A stretch of DNA of 64,000 nt from Symbiodinium natans (taxonomy: Eukaryota > Sar > Dinophyceae > Suessiales > Symbiodiniaceae), in the NCBI GenBank assembly GCA_905221605.1, contig CAJNDS010002690.1, positions 1,105,491-1,169,490 of the forward strand. The letters run 5' to 3'. Position 1 is the stretch's first letter. Each line of letters begins with the position of its first letter. A model generated the notes under the pieces. The model was not told the DNA's origin and searched no databases. It was given only the letters and a program-made list of their open reading frames with translations. This document shows, one piece after another, positions 1 to 10,973 of this stretch. The translations under genes were made by a program, and so were the position numbers.

Positions 1-96
1 TGAAACCCTAAACCCTAAACCCTAAACCCTAAACACAAAACCCGAAACCCTAAACCCTAAACCCTAGAAACCCTGAAACCCTCCCTCACGCTCCCC
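1..96. repeat. CCCTAAA telomere-type array, left edge
   Basis: Imperfect CCCTAAA units open the window and run into a pyrimidine-rich stretch ending in CCCCAG at 93-98. It looks like the 3' part of an intron whose beginning lies outside the window, not a chromosome end, because coding-like sequence and further arrays of both orientations follow. Confidence 0.85.
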
Positions 97-98
97 AG

Positions 99-198
99 GC
101 ATGCCCCTCTGCGACCAGTATGCCCGCGTGGTGGTCGTCTTCTCCGCTCGGCCGACGCAGGTTCGGATCCCCATCCCCGCAGCAAAGCGGCAGTTGGG
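99..198 (+). CDS. candidate exon, unknown protein
   Basis: Island between CCCTAAA (left) and TTTAGGG (right). It follows a CCCCAG acceptor, is open in the frame of ATG at 101 (MPLCDQYARVVVVFSARPTQ and onward), and ends where the first G|GTTTAGGG unit could supply a GT donor. GC-rich third positions fit coding use. No family recognised; the ATG may be internal. Confidence 0.45.
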
Positions 199-1831
199 GT
201 TTAGGGTTTAGGGTTTAGGGTTTAGGGTTTAGGGTTTGGGGTTTGGGGTTTGGGGTTTGGGGTTTGGGGTTTGGGGTTTGGGGGTTAGGGTTTGGGGGTT
301 ACGGATTAGGGGTTAGGGTTTATAGGGGTTAGGGTTTATAGGGTTGAGGAAAAATCGGCGGTTTCAGGGGCGTAGGGCTTCAGAGGTGTAGGGTTTAGGG
401 CTTATAGGGGGTTAGGGTTTAGGGTTGAGGGCTTAGGGCTTGTGAGGCTTCAGGGTTTGGATAGTAGGCTCAGGCGCTTTTGGGTGGATTCAGGGTGTGG
501 GGGGTTTGGGTTTAGATTCCGGGGTTTACGGGTTCAGGCTTAGGACTTTGGCGTGTAGGGGTCCTTCTGGGTTTAGTCTCTGGAACCTTGAAAAAGTCCT
601 CAGACGTGAACCATGCAACTGAGGCCAGCAACACCACTGGCACTCTCAGGCACGGTGGCTCAACGGGGTTTACGGTCTAGGGTTTTAGGGTTTAGGGTTT
701 AGGATTTAGGGTTTAGGGTTTAGGGTGTAGGGTTCAAGGTTCAGGGTTTAGGGTTTAGGGTTTATAGGGCTCAGGGCTCAGGGTTTAGGACCTGGGGTGT
801 TGTGGCAGTTTATGAGTAGTACAGGGCTTCCACTTCGAGCTTGAGGTTTTGCACTGTTTCTGTGTGGCTTTACAAGTGTTTCATCGGATGTTTGGCTCGC
901 AGCCCTGAACCCCCTAAGCTTCCTGTAAGAAGGGTTTAGGGTGTAGGGTTTAGGGTTTAGAGTTTAGGATTTAGGGTTCAGGGTTTAGGGTTTACGAAGA
1001 GTCTTCGATTAGAGGCTTCTGTCGACTTCAGGCTGCGTTAGAAGTGTATCAACAGCAGCCACGCGATTCTGCCCTCAATGCAGAACCCCCCCCCCCCTCG
1101 CCGAACAATGCTTGGGGGCTTTGGGTTTCTGTGAACTCTCGTCCCCCCCCCCCAAACCCCCAAAACCGGAGGTCTATAGGGCTTTCAGCACCGCCTCCTG
1201 CTTTTCGTCAGGTTGCATCCGCTGCACACCTCCTCCAAGGACGCACGCACGCGAGTTTCGGCCGATTTCGGGATAATCTTTTTTGGTGGATTTTGAGCCT
1301 CTTGGCTCTAAATCCTAAAGCCCCAAGACCAGCCTCAACTCCTGTATACCCTACACCCCAAAGTCCTACGCTGAGCCCGACACCCTAAACCCTACCCCAA
1401 GCGAGCCCCAAACACCTACATCCTCAGCGTGTAGTTGCATTACAAACTAGCCTCATCCCAAACATCCAACCCTAAACCGTAAACCTAAAACCTAAAACCC
1501 ATCACCCCCTGAACCCCTCAACACCTCACCCCTAAACCCTAAACTCAAAAAAAAACCTAAACCCCTAATCCCCAAACCCTAACCTAGTAGTAGAGTAGGT
1601 AACCTTTTAGGGGTAGTATACCCCCCAAATAGTCCCAAAGGTTAACCTTTAAGCAACTAAGCTAAAGCGCTCAGCCCGCATCCCCAAACCTTGCAAACAC
1701 ATAAAGCCCCAAAGCCCCAAAGCCCCAAGCCCCAAACCCCAAACCCCAAACCCTAAACCCTAAACCCTAAACCCCAAAGCCCTAAACCCTAAACCCCAAA
1801 CCCCTCATAGCCCCAACCGCCCCAAGCCCAG
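199..1831. repeat. intron-like block of telomere-type arrays
   Basis: TTTAGGG and TTTGGGG units fill 199-340, with more around 680-780 and 925-1000. CCCTAAA units fill about 1310-1800. The middle (350-650, 790-925, 1000-1300) is unique or low-complexity, including two poly-C runs near 1087 and 1143. A Pro-rich frame over 1044-1388 is generated by poly-C and CCCTAAA and is not taken as a gene. No gene seen. Confidence 0.6.
1584..1662. mobile_element. short inverted-repeat element (weak)
   Basis: AGGTAACCTTTT near 1597 is mirrored by AAAGGTTAACCTTT near 1636. The right end AAGCAACTAAG resembles the end of the element family found at 23099, 61137 and 63958. Probably a diverged short MITE inside the CCCTAAA-rich block. 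Confidence 0.35.
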
Positions 1832-1926
1832 GAGAAGCTTCCGTCGACGAAGAGCGGGACGAGCTTGTCGTGCCGGCGCTCTCCGCCATTGTATTTGCAA
1901 AGCCCCCAGAAGGGCGAACATGGGGG
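1832..1926 (+). CDS. candidate exon, unknown protein
   Basis: CCCTAAA lies left and TTTAGGG right. A CCCAG acceptor ends at 1831, and a frame reading EASVDEERDELVVPALSAIV continues to a GT at 927-928 of the same kilobase, inside the first repeat unit. Composition is protein-like and free of repeat-derived residues. Family not recognised. It may belong with the exon at 99-198. Confidence 0.5.
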
Positions 1927-4900
1927 GTTTAGGGTTTAGGGCTAGGGTTTAGGGTTTAGGGTTCAGGGTTCAGGGTTTAGGGTTTAGGGTTTAGGGTTTA
2001 GGGTTTAGGGTTTAGGGTTTAGGGTTTAGGGTTTAGGTTTAGAGGGTTTAGGGTTTAGAGGGTTTAGAGGGTTTAGAGGGTTTAGAGGGTTTAGAGGGTT
2101 TAGGGTTTAGGGTTTAGGGCTAGGGGTGAGGGTTTCGGTTTGTGGTTTAGGGTTTTGGGGTTTAAGGTTTAGGGTTTTGGGTTCTGGGTTTTGAGGGTTT
2201 GAGGGTTTAGGGCTGCGGGTTCAGGGTTTAGGAGTTTAGGGTTTAGGAAGTTTAGGGTTTGGGGATTTGAGGGTTGGGGGGTTGAGGGTTGAAGGTTGAG
2301 GGTTCATAATGGGGCTTAGGGTTCAGGGCTTAGGGTTTTGCAGTCCGTTTTTCGGGCTTCTAACCCTAAGCCCTGAACCCTAAACCGAGGTCTTACGGGG
2401 CTTACAGTACAGGGTGTTCGGAGGATCAGAGACGTCCAATTGCGGACTTGAAGTGCGTTTTGTTCACAGCAGGTTTCAGGATTCATGAACGAATTTAGGG
2501 TTTAGGGTTTAGGGTTTAGGGTTTAGGGTTTAGGGTTTAGGGTTTAGGGTTTAGGGTGAATTATCCCATATACTCACTACTCTACCTGATGGTCCTTCCA
2601 GACTTCCGATTGCATACCGGAGCTCAGAAAGTGACCAGAATTTGTCGAACTGGTCCCCCCACCCCTTACGAGTATCGGTACGTTGAGTGTAGGGTTCGGG
2701 TGCAGGCCTCCTGGTAAGACAGCAAGGGGTTTATAAGGTTTAGAAGGGAAACCTAAACCCCCAAAACCCCAACCCCCCAAAACCCCCCCAAAACCCTAGA
2801 CCCTAAACTTCACCCTAAACCCTAAGCCCTAAACCCTAAACCCTAAACCCTAAGCCTAAACCCCCAAAAACCCTTTATAGGGGTTTAGGGTTTAGGGTTC
2901 GCGTGAAGGTAGAGCCCCTGCCCGGCCGCGACGGTTACAAGGCACCTCTGCCGGGGGGTTGTCCGTGGTTCTGCCGTTGGGACAGAATCTGAGACCCTAG
3001 ACCCTAGACCCTAAACCTTAAACCCTAAACCCTAAACTTTAAACCCTAAACCCTGAACCCGAAACCCTAAGCTCTAAACCCTAAACCCTAAACTCTAAAC
3101 CCTAAACCCTAAACCCTAAACCCTGAGCCCTAAACCCTAAACCCAACTCTATCTTAAGCCTCCACTAGATGTTTCGGGAAGCCCTTGCTTTTTATTGTTC
3201 TCTTTTGTTTGGGGCAGGGGGGGGGGGGGGGGTGGTCCTTGGGTTCCTTCAAGGACATAGACCCTGATTATCCCTACTATGGACTTCAGGCATCTTCCAG
3301 CACGATACACATCCCAACAGGGGGCTAAGTCTGACGTAAGTTGGTCACAAGTCATTCTGTCTAAGGTGTCTAAGCGGGGGGATGGACAGGAGCGACCCCC
3401 AAACCCTGAACCCGGAACCCTAAACCCTAGACCCTAGACCCTAAAACCCTAAACCCTAAAACCCTAAACCCTAAACCCTAAACCCTAAAACCATGAACCT
3501 GGAACCCTAAACCCTACTCGAGTCCATTGAAGGGCCCCGAGGTGACCAGAGATCACGGGTTTGCAGCTGGCCTTCAGCCCTAAACCCTAAACCCTAAAGC
3601 CCTAAAACCCTAAACCCTAAAGCCCTAAAGCCCTAACCCCTAAACCCTAAACTCTAAAGCCCTAAAACCCTAAACCCTAAAGCCCTAAAACCCTAAACCC
3701 TCAATCCTGAACCCTCAGTTGCCTACCCCTCATCGATTTTTTTTCGGATTCCAGGGTCTCCCAACGAGGGCCCCCCAACGTTAGGGTTCAGGATTTAGGG
3801 TTTTAAGATTTAGGGTGTTTGGGTTTAGGGTTTACCGTTTTTCGCACCTCACATGAAGCCGATCGTGGGAGCGAATTTGGCAGGCGCACCCGCTTAAGCG
3901 GAACTTTTCCTGCGCTGTGCAGTGATCCGCGGTAGGACAAGTTATGGTTTTAGGCTCTCAGGTCTAGGGTTCAAACGGCTTTCCGCCTGCTATCTACTGA
4001 CTCTATGGCCCTAGACCCGAAGCCCCAAACCCTAAGCCCTAAACCCTAAGCCCTAAACCCTAAACCCTGAGCCCCAAACCCTAAGCTCTAAACCCTAAAC
4101 CCGGCCTAAACCCCGAACCCGAAGCTCCTGGCAGCAGCTTGGCTTTAGGCTCCGGGGGTTTAGGGGGACTTGAAGCAGCCAAGTCATTGAAGCCCTCGAC
4201 CCAACCCCTGAACCTTACACATTCTAAAATGGGTTTGGGGTTTAGGGTTTAGGGTGTTAGGTTTAGGGTTTAGGGCTTAGAGCTTAGGGTTTAGGGCTTA
4301 GGGTTTAGGGCTTAGGGTGTTAGGTTTAGGGTTGAGGATTAATTAAGACAGAACTTTCCGGTTCAAGTCCAAGTGCTTGCGAAGCATGTCGCCTGTAAAT
4401 TCAGGTCCCTTTTAGCGGGGATTTTTGCACTTCATCTTACCTCTCAGCAGGACGTTGCTCCTTCATCCTCGGAAGTTTAGGATTTAGGGTTTAGGGCTTA
4501 GGGCTTAGGGTTTAGGGTTTAGGGTTTAGGGTTTAGGGTTTAGGGTTTAGGGTTTAGGGCTACTTAACCTTCGGTTCTCCTCCTGATCTTGCTTCCGGGC
4601 TCCGTGCACAAGCTCTCCCAAGGAAGGGGAAGGCCCAGCCCGGTCAAAAGAGCTCGCGCGCGCACCGCCTGCTTCCGCATGTTGTTGGCAGGTGCACGAA
4701 AACCCTAAACCCTAAACCCTAAACCCTAAACCCTAAACCCTAAACCCTAAAAACTAAACCCTAAACCCTAAACCCTAAACCCTAACCGCTACACCCGCAC
4801 CCTGAATCCTGAACCCTAAGCCCTAAACTCTGGACCCTAAACACTACACTCCGAAAGGAGCACAAGCCCTACTACTCTCCCCAAGGCCGAACACACCCCC

Positions 4901-6863
4901 CCACCCACGCAGCTATACGATAATGACCCCCAAAACCCTGTAATCATTAAGTTTAAGGCCCGTGAACCCTAAACCCGAAACCCGAAACCCGAAAACCCTA
5001 AACCCGAAACCCATTTTGCCTATAGCCCCTAACTCCGCAGCCCGATGCCTAAGGCTTTCCCGGGTTTAGGGTTTAGGGTTTGGGGTTTGGGGTTTGGGGT
5101 TTTGGGGTTTTGGGGTTTTGGGTTTTGGGGTTTTGGGGTTATGGGGTTTTAGGGCTCCAGGTTTTAGGGGTTATTGGGGGTCTTAGGGTTTGGGGTTTAG
5201 CATTTGCTAGAGACCTGCCTTAAGCCTACACCCCTTCATCGCTGCTGGCAGACGACCACACACCACGTGCTGAACGTAAGACTTTCTCGGGCTTAGGGTT
5301 CAGGATTCAAGGCTAAAGGGTTTCCTCAGCCTTATGAAGACCCTGAACCCTATACCCTAAACCCTAAGACCCCACAAAGGTTAAAGGGGAAATGGAATCC
5401 TTCTCTCAGGGAGATTTGGAGGCGCACCTTCTCTAAAGCCTGGCTTAGGGGTCTAGGCCTTAGGGTTTTCCCTAAACCCTCAACCCTAAACCCTAAACCC
5501 TAAACCCTGGATGAGGGGTATTTGTTAGGGTTTAGGTTTAAGGAGTCCTTCGGCAGGCTGTGTCTAGGCTCTGCCATTTGGGGTTTAGGGTTTACGGTTT
5601 AGGGTTTAGGGTTTAGGGTTTAGGGTTTAGGGCTTCGGCAGCCTAGCACTCGAGCAGGAAGTCTTTTCAACTTTTGCGAAGTGTAAGACAACCTTCTTAT
5701 GTATCAAGGGACTACGACGTACCCCTAAGGTTGTACCCCTGAAGTTTTTCGGTACTATACTCCTAGTATCCTAGTATGGCTCTTATATTTCCTTTTGAGA
5801 AGATCTTTCAAAAGGGTCCCCAGACTCCAAGGTAGAATCCCATAACCCTCCCTCAACCCTAAACCCGTCCTAAACCCTAGGCAGAAATCCTTTGGTTGCC
5901 GTTGCAGAGAAGGTCGTCGCCTCTCTTCGAGAGCGTGCCGCAAGCGAGTTTGGACTGTGACTTGGCGCAAGACGAACTGCCCAGGGCGCTCAATACCCCC
6001 CTCCCCCCCGATTAATAATCAAGGTTTAGGGTTTAGGGTTTAGGGTTTTCTGGTTTAGGGTTTAGGGTTTAGGGTTTGGGCTATGGTTAGCGCTTAGGGA
6101 CAAAGCCCTCAAGACCCAAGCCCAAAAAACTACGTAAAACCTATAAGCTTTTACATAAAATCAATAATTAGAAGCCCTAAAGCCCTCTGAGCCCTAAAGC
6201 CCTCAAACCCTAAGCCCTAAAACCCGAAAGTGACACCAGAGCTCCAAACCCGAAGCCTTAAACCCTAACCTTGAAAACCCATAGCCAGACCACAAGGGGG
6301 GGCAAAGGGCACTACCTAGATCATGACCGCGAACCTTAAAACGCAAACCCCACAACCCTAAACCAAGCCATAACACTATAGGGTTTAGGGTTTAGGGTTT
6401 AGGGTTTAGAGTGTAGGGATTAGGGTTTAGGGTTAACTTACAACCACACCACAGGGGGGTGGGGGGGAGGGGGATACAACACCGTGGAGGGGGTATGAGG
6501 GGGGGAGGAGGGGGGGGAGTGTGGGAGGAGAAGGGGGGGGGGGGGGGGGGGGAGGAGAAGGGGGAGGGGGGCGCGGAGCGCCTTATCACAGGTTGTTGGG
6601 GAGTAGTAATTCACAACCCTACCTTACTTTCTCGTATTCTCCCGTGGAATGTAAGTTGTTGGCAAAACGCTACCCTGTTTTATGCGCATACCTAAACCCT
6701 ACCCCCCAAACCCTGATCCCTAAACCCTGAAAGCCTTCAAAGCCCTCGGAAGCCGCAAAAACTTCAAAACCCCAATAACCTTCAAATCCCTAAAAGACCC
6801 TCAAAACCCTAAAAGCACCCCCATCATTCTAAACCCTAAACCCTAAACCCTAAACCCTCTACC

Positions 6864-6902
<39 letters not shown>

Positions 6903-6961
6903 ACCCTAAACCCTAAACCCTAAACCCTAAACCCCCCCCCCCCCCCGCCCCACCCCCCCAG
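1927..6961. repeat. long array-rich block, no firm gene
   Basis: TTTAGGG arrays: 1922-2335 (with TTTAGAGGG variants at 2040-2100), 2490-2555, 4231-4335, 4475-4557, 5062-5200, 5580-5635, 6023-6080, 6378-6435. CCCTAAA arrays: 2750-2875, 2995-3146, 3400-3510, 3583-3715, 4012-4110, 4701-4850, 4960-5020, 6690-6930. Poly-G near 3219 and 6535. Weak coding-like islands are 2908-2985, 4353-4476 and 4562-4702; the last is open on both strands. None could be tied to a protein family. Confidence 0.6.
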
Positions 6962-7088
6962 GCCTGAGACCCATGTCGAGCCGTTGCAGCTCGTCCGCTA
7001 CCGCGCCGGTGAGTTCTATGCCGCACACGTCGACTGGGGACGGAAGGAGGACGGCTCCATGAACCCCCCTCGTCCCCTTTTTAAGAAG
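6962..7088 (+). CDS. prolyl 4-hydroxylase-like 2OG-Fe(II) oxygenase, exon with iron-binding HxD
   Basis: The frame reads ETHVEPLQLVRYRAGEFYAA followed by HVDWG. This matches the prolyl-4-hydroxylase alpha-subunit catalytic core, where an E-x-LQ-x-x-RY-x-x-G-x-x-Y-x-x-H-x-D segment carries the first iron-binding His and Asp (HVD here). The acceptor is a poly-C tract ending CAG at 6961; the exon ends near AAGAAG at 7088, just before a TTTAGGG array. The family hydroxylates prolines in extracellular or ER proteins using 2-oxoglutarate and oxygen. It joins in frame to the exon at 7744. Upstream exons and the C-terminal iron ligand and 2OG-binding Arg/Lys are not located. Confidence 0.72.
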
Positions 7089-7510
7089 GGTTCGGGTTTA
7101 GGGTTTAGGGTTTAGGGTTTGGGGTTTAGGGTTTAGGGTTTAGGGTTTAGGGTTCGCCAGCGAAGTTGGCGCCTAGAGATTTTGAGGGGTCTTTTGATAA
7201 GGGGGTACGGGATGCAGCCCAAGGTATTTGAAAAAATGAAGTTCGCGCTTAGACAATGGAGGAGTCGTTTGACACAGGGATGCAAAAATTGCAACCCTAA
7301 ACCCGAGACCCTAGAACCAAAAACCCTACACCCTAGACCCTGCTTTCGCCAGCTCGTTGGCACGTAGAGCATTCGGGAAAACCCTCTTGTGATTTTGGCG
7401 GCTTAAGTGGCTAAGCGGCTAAGCCTTAGGATGGGTGCAGATGAGGGTTTAGGGTTTCGGATATAGGAAAGGTTTAGGGTTTAGGATTTCCAAGTTTGTT
7501 GCTTTTGCAG

Positions 7511-7666
7511 AATGAGTTCGATTTCGCCCGAACTGGTAGAATCTATCTCTCCCTTCAATTTGTTTACAAAACCTTCCACAAAACAGGCGCCTTCCTTCGA
7601 TATGCCTCCTCACAGATGCCCCTTTCCCAGATAACTCTGCCAGATGATCTTCTGCAAAACCCCTAA
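7511..7666 (+). CDS. candidate exon or small frame inside the oxygenase intron
   Basis: A strong-looking acceptor (TTGCTTTTGCAG, ending 7510) opens a 51-codon frame beginning NEFDFARTGRIYLSLQFVYK and stopping at TAA 7664-7666, where CCCTAAAA units start. It lies between the two oxygenase exons, yet those two join well without it. It could be an alternative exon, an unrelated small gene or chance. No family recognised. Confidence 0.35.
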   Translation, partial: NEFDFARTGRIYLSLQFVYKTFHKTGAFLRYASSQMPLSQITLPDDLLQNP

Positions 7667-7743
7667 AACCCCTAAAACCCCTAAAACCCCTAAACCCTAA
7701 ACCCTAAACCCTAAACCTTAACCCCTTAAACTTCCCCAACAAG

Positions 7744-7801
7744 GACTCCACCCTCTGGTTGGCGGGCCAGCGTTTGGCCACGCTGCTCGTGTACCTGAAA
7801 G
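7744..7801 (+). CDS. prolyl 4-hydroxylase-like oxygenase, next exon
   Basis: Reads DSTLWLAGQRLATLLVYLK. The GQR-x-AT-x-L-x-YL segment is the conserved strand that follows the HxD segment in prolyl 4-hydroxylases. It begins after AACAAG at 7743 and ends at G|GT near 7801. Joined to 6962-7088 it gives ...LFKK-DSTLWLAGQR..., as expected. The intron between is about 650 bp, with TTTAGGG (7095-7155) near its start and CCCTAAA (7655-7720) near its end. Confidence 0.7.
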
Positions 7802-7842
7802 GTCCCGCAGGTGCCAGGGTGCAAGGGGCTTGGGTTTAGGGA

Positions 7843-7921
7843 CCCTAAACCCTAAACCCTAAACCCTAAACCCTAAACCCTAAACCCTAAACCCTAAACC
7901 CTAAACCCTAAACCCTAAACC
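7843..7921. repeat. CCCTAAA array
   Basis: About eleven near-perfect CCCTAAA units follow the oxygenase exon after a single GGGTTTAGGG. A further short set lies at 8103-8130, and an unassigned stretch (7925-8100) with poly-T and poly-G tracts separates them. Confidence 0.8.
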
Positions 7922-8355
7922 CAAGTTTAGGATTCCGGGTTTGGGTTTTAAAGTTCGGGTTTTGAGGGCATCAAAGGTAGGCTTTATTTTTTTTTTGATT
8001 TTGGGGGGGGGGGGCTTTCGGGACTTTGGGGATTTCAGTCTTCAGGCTCTTGGGATCTTCTTTTCTGGGAGGTTTTCAGGCTGTGGACTTCGGTTTCAGG
8101 CTAAAACCCTAAACCCTAAACCCTAAACCCAAACCCCGAACCCACAAAAGTCTCATCAGTTGGAGGGTTTTGATCAATGACGGCGCCAGGGGTCTTTAGA
8201 CCTGTGCTCTTTGAATCCTCGCCTCTAAACAGCATGGCTTAAAACTTAATGGATAAAAGGAGGGACAGGGACTCTTAATCTTTAAATGTCCCCTTATAAG
8301 GGTCCCTCCTGTAGTCCCGTGATAAACCCTGCCACGTACACTAAACCGCAAATCG

Positions 8356-8516
8356 TGGTAGCCCAGTGGTACCCTCTTGCCCAGATTTTGTTTTGAAGGT
8401 TCCATTATAAAGAAACCAACCCCGGCCCCCCCCCCCATCCCCCCCCCCCCCCCCCCCCCCCCCAACAAAAAAACAGAAAAGGGTACCCTTATTATAGTCT
8501 GGCTACTAGGCTACTG
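8356..8516. mobile_element. MITE-like element, GGTAGCCCAGTGGTACCC family
   Basis: The left end GGTAGCCCAGTGGTACCCTC is mirrored on the right by GGGTACCC...GGCTACTAGGCTACTGAG. The middle holds long poly-C tracts (8408-8463). A second copy lies at 10841-10973. No coding capacity, so non-autonomous if mobile. Confidence 0.55.
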
Positions 8517-8532
8517 AGAAATCTCAAGCCAG

Positions 8533-8629
8533 GCAGCGTCGGTGACCCTGCTGGCGGGGAAACGCGCGACTCAGCCCGCAAGGGGCGGGGTGGGGAGACG
8601 GGAGGGCTTGCGGCTTGCTTGGACGATTT
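8533..8629 (+). CDS. possible third oxygenase exon
   Basis: One frame contains DPAGGETRDSARKG. In prolyl 4-hydroxylases a GGET motif follows the YL strand of the previous exon within a few residues, so this is the expected place and order. However, the usual Phe-Pro after GGET is missing, another frame is also open, and the border is unclear. It sits between the MITE at 8356 and a TTTAGGG array. Confidence 0.3.
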
Positions 8630-9845
8630 AGGGTTTAGGGTTTAGGGTATGGGGGTTCACTGGGGTTCAGGTGTGCAGGGTTGAGGGTTGAAGGTGTAGT
8701 TTAGTCCTCGGGATTTCGGGTTCCAGCCTGAGGCCCTAAACCCGAAACCCTAAACCCGAAACTCTAAACCCTAAACCCTAAACCCCCCCGAACTGTACCC
8801 TGGATCCTAGCTTACTGCACATTTCGGAGACCCCAAGGGTTTTGTTTCTTTTGGACCCTAAACCCTAAACCCTAAACCCTAAACCCTAAACCCTAAACCC
8901 TAAACCCTAAACCCTAAACCCTACTGTTCTGACACATGAACTCGTGTAGCTGCCGGCTGTTGGCGTCCATCCAACCTCAAACCGGGTTAGGGGTTTAAGG
9001 TTTAGGGTTTAGGGTTTAGGGTTCAGGTTTAGGGTTGAGGGTTTAGGGGGTCTTTTGGGATTTGCGGGTTTGAGGGTTTCAAGGTTTTGGGCGTTTAGGT
9101 TTTTAGGGGTTTTAGGTGTTTTAGGGGCTTTAGGAATTATGGGGGTTTCAAGGTTTTAGGGTCGTAGGGTTTCAAGGTTTCAGGCTCAGGGTTTTTGTGT
9201 TTTTTGGGGTTTAGGGGGTTAGGGGGTTTAGGGGTTTAGGGGGTTTTGGGGGTTTTGGGGGTTTTAGGGGGGTTTAGGGGGTTTGGGGGGTTTAGGGCCG
9301 CCAAGGCTTCACCCAGCTTGATGTGGCGGCTTGAGCCTCGGCGGGCCCTTTTCTGCACCCTTCATATCGCAGGAGTTTAGGGTTTAGGGTTTAGGGTTTA
9401 GGGTTTAGGGTTTAGGGTTTAGGGTTTAGGGTTTACATATAGGGTGTGAGCCTTCCGAGGCATGTTAGGGGCTTATTTCAAGAGCCTGGGGTGTGCTTTG
9501 TTTGGAGGGATTCTCACGAAACCTCCCTATGCACCCCAACGCAAAGCCCCAAAATTTGAACCCCTAAACTACTACTTGCTTAAGAATCCTCAAACCACAT
9601 AAAAGGATAATCCCCATATTACCCTTATAAGGAAAAATTGATTTTGTTTGGGTGCTTTTAAGCAATTAGTAGTAAACCCTCAGCGATCCTGATTGACAAG
9701 AACGCCAGTAGCTTATGTAGGGCTGCCTCGTTAGCATCCACCAAATCGTGTGGGGCCCCAAGCGTCTCCAAAAGTACCCCGAAATGCTGGAGAGCAACCC
9801 CCCCATATACTTCTCAACGCATGACTCGGCTCCACCTTGTGTTTC
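8630..9845. repeat. array-rich stretch, no gene
   Basis: TTTAGGG at 8627-8650. CCCTAAA at 8856-8921. A long variant block at 8990-9294 shifts from TTTAGGG to TTTAGGGG and TTTTGGGG. A clean TTTAGGG array spans 9374-9436. A short island at 9295-9370 ends in CATATCGCAG. The 9440-9845 stretch is unique-looking without a convincing frame. Confidence 0.6.
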
Positions 9846-9954
9846 CCCTAAGGGTCCATGTACCATATTAGTACATACTTGGGCCCAAAAGTCCCTAAAT
9901 AGGAGGTACGTTAAGGCCCAAGTATTCCCTATTTAGGTACATAGACCCTTAGGG
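9846..9954. mobile_element. MITE-like inverted repeat
   Basis: CCTAAGGGTCCATGTACC at the left is mirrored by GGTACATAGACCCTTAGG at the right, and inner ACTTGGGCCC is mirrored by GGCCCAAGT. The element is about 109 bp with no coding capacity. Only one copy noticed in the window. Confidence 0.55.
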
Positions 9955-10179
9955 TTTCGTTTCTTCCTGCGACATGTAGTTGGTGTCGGAATGATAAAGG
10001 ACAATACATGTTGAAGGGACTGAAAGAACAGTTTAGATAAAGCTCCGCGTATTTCAGGTAGCACCTACGCCCGGGGTCGCGCTCCTCTGGCCGAACGCGC
10101 TCCGGCAGCAACAGAAGTAGGATTCATATTCGAGTCCAACTTTCTGCTCAAGGGTTTCAAGTTTAGGGATCAAGGGTGT

Positions 10180-10296
10180 CTACTTGGAGTTTCAGGGTAC
10201 TTACAACCCCAACTATAACTGTACTTTTCAGACCCCTAAGTCCTCACAAGTAGACTTATAATACAGGTTATAAGTACCCATGAACCTCCAAGTAGA
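10180..10296. mobile_element. MITE family with ACTTGGAGGTTCATGGTACT ends, copy 1
   Basis: Short diverged copy. CTACTTGGAG...GGTACTTACAACC on the left is mirrored by GGTTATAAGTACCCATGAACC...CCAAGTAG on the right. Five further copies occur (15491, 21152, 30534, 55348, 60531). The inner sequence is rich in ACTTATAA motifs. Confidence 0.7.
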
Positions 10297-10370
10297 CCCT
10301 CTAGACCCTAAAGGCCCTTTAACCCTGAACCCCAAGCCCTAAACCTTTAGGTAGGGGGCTTGAGTTAAAG

Positions 10371-10441
10371 GACGCATCCCTTCGTCGCGTCCCTGAATCG
10401 ACATATGTGGGGATCTGGATCATGGGTCGGCGTGTCACCGG
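10371..10441 (+). CDS. candidate exon, unknown protein
   Basis: CCCTAAA lies left and TTGAGCG/TTTAGGG right. After TTAAAG the frame reads DASLRRVPESTYVGIWIMGR, continuing to a G|GT at 10441. Composition is protein-like. Family not recognised. Confidence 0.45.
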
Positions 10442-10734
10442 GTTGAGCGTTTAGGGTTGAGCGTTTAGGGTTGAGGGTTTAGGGTTGAAGGTTGAGGGGA
10501 TCCCTCAAGGGGGCACACGACTTAGGTCGATCCCCGACTAGGACTTTGTGGGAGTTGGGGCGTTTGGAGACTTCGGCTATCGCAGCTCCTGGCTCTGGGG
10601 TTTTATATAGGGTTTGTATATAGGGTTTATAGTGTTTCCTTTAGGGTTTATACTATAGGGTTTATATGGGATTACAAGTAGGGTTTAGTCTGCTCTGCTT
10701 CTCATCTAGCTTTATTGAGAAGACTAGGATACAC

Positions 10735-10831
10735 TGGGGTGTTCCCCCTTATTCTCGCAGGGATTGTAACAGGGGGTACCATAATCCCGATTCAGGATTG
10801 TTAGGATGAAGGGGGAGCATCCCACAGGATA
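10735..10831. mobile_element. MITE family with GGGATGTTCCCCCTTAT-type ends, copy 1
   Basis: The left GGGGTGTTCCCCCTTATTCT and right GGATGAAGGGGGAGCATCCC are complementary, with a GGGGGTACC core. Related copies lie at 34092-34194 and 60335-60515. Confidence 0.6.
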
Positions 10832-10840
10832 CACAGTAGC

Positions 10841-10973
10841 TTGGTAGCCCAGTGGTACCCTCTTCCGTTTTTTTTGGGGGGAGGGGGGGGGGGGGGGGGG
10901 TTCACGCTTTCCTTTTTCAGTAACCAAGCCCAAAAAGGGCACCTTGTTTGTAATATGGTTACTGGGCTACCAG
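10841..10973. mobile_element. MITE-like element, GGTAGCCCAGTGGTACCC family, copy 2
   Basis: GGTAGCCCAGTGGTACCCTC is mirrored by AAAGGGCACC...GGTTACTGGGCTACC. A poly-G run lies near 10876. It directly abuts the element at 10735-10831, a small nest of MITEs in one intron. Confidence 0.6.

Noticed and set aside
1-96. True chromosome end at the left edge
   Set aside because: The array is short and imperfect, and both array orientations recur throughout the window, so interstitial telomere-type repeats explain it.
4360-4380. tRNA suggested by a GGTTCAAGTCC T-loop-like word
   Set aside because: No acceptor stem, anticodon arm or D-arm of proper spacing can be built around it.
6392-6730. Pro-rich and Gly-rich frames on both strands near 6.5 kb
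   Set aside because: Produced by G-rich low-complexity sequence; opposite frames are mirror artefacts.
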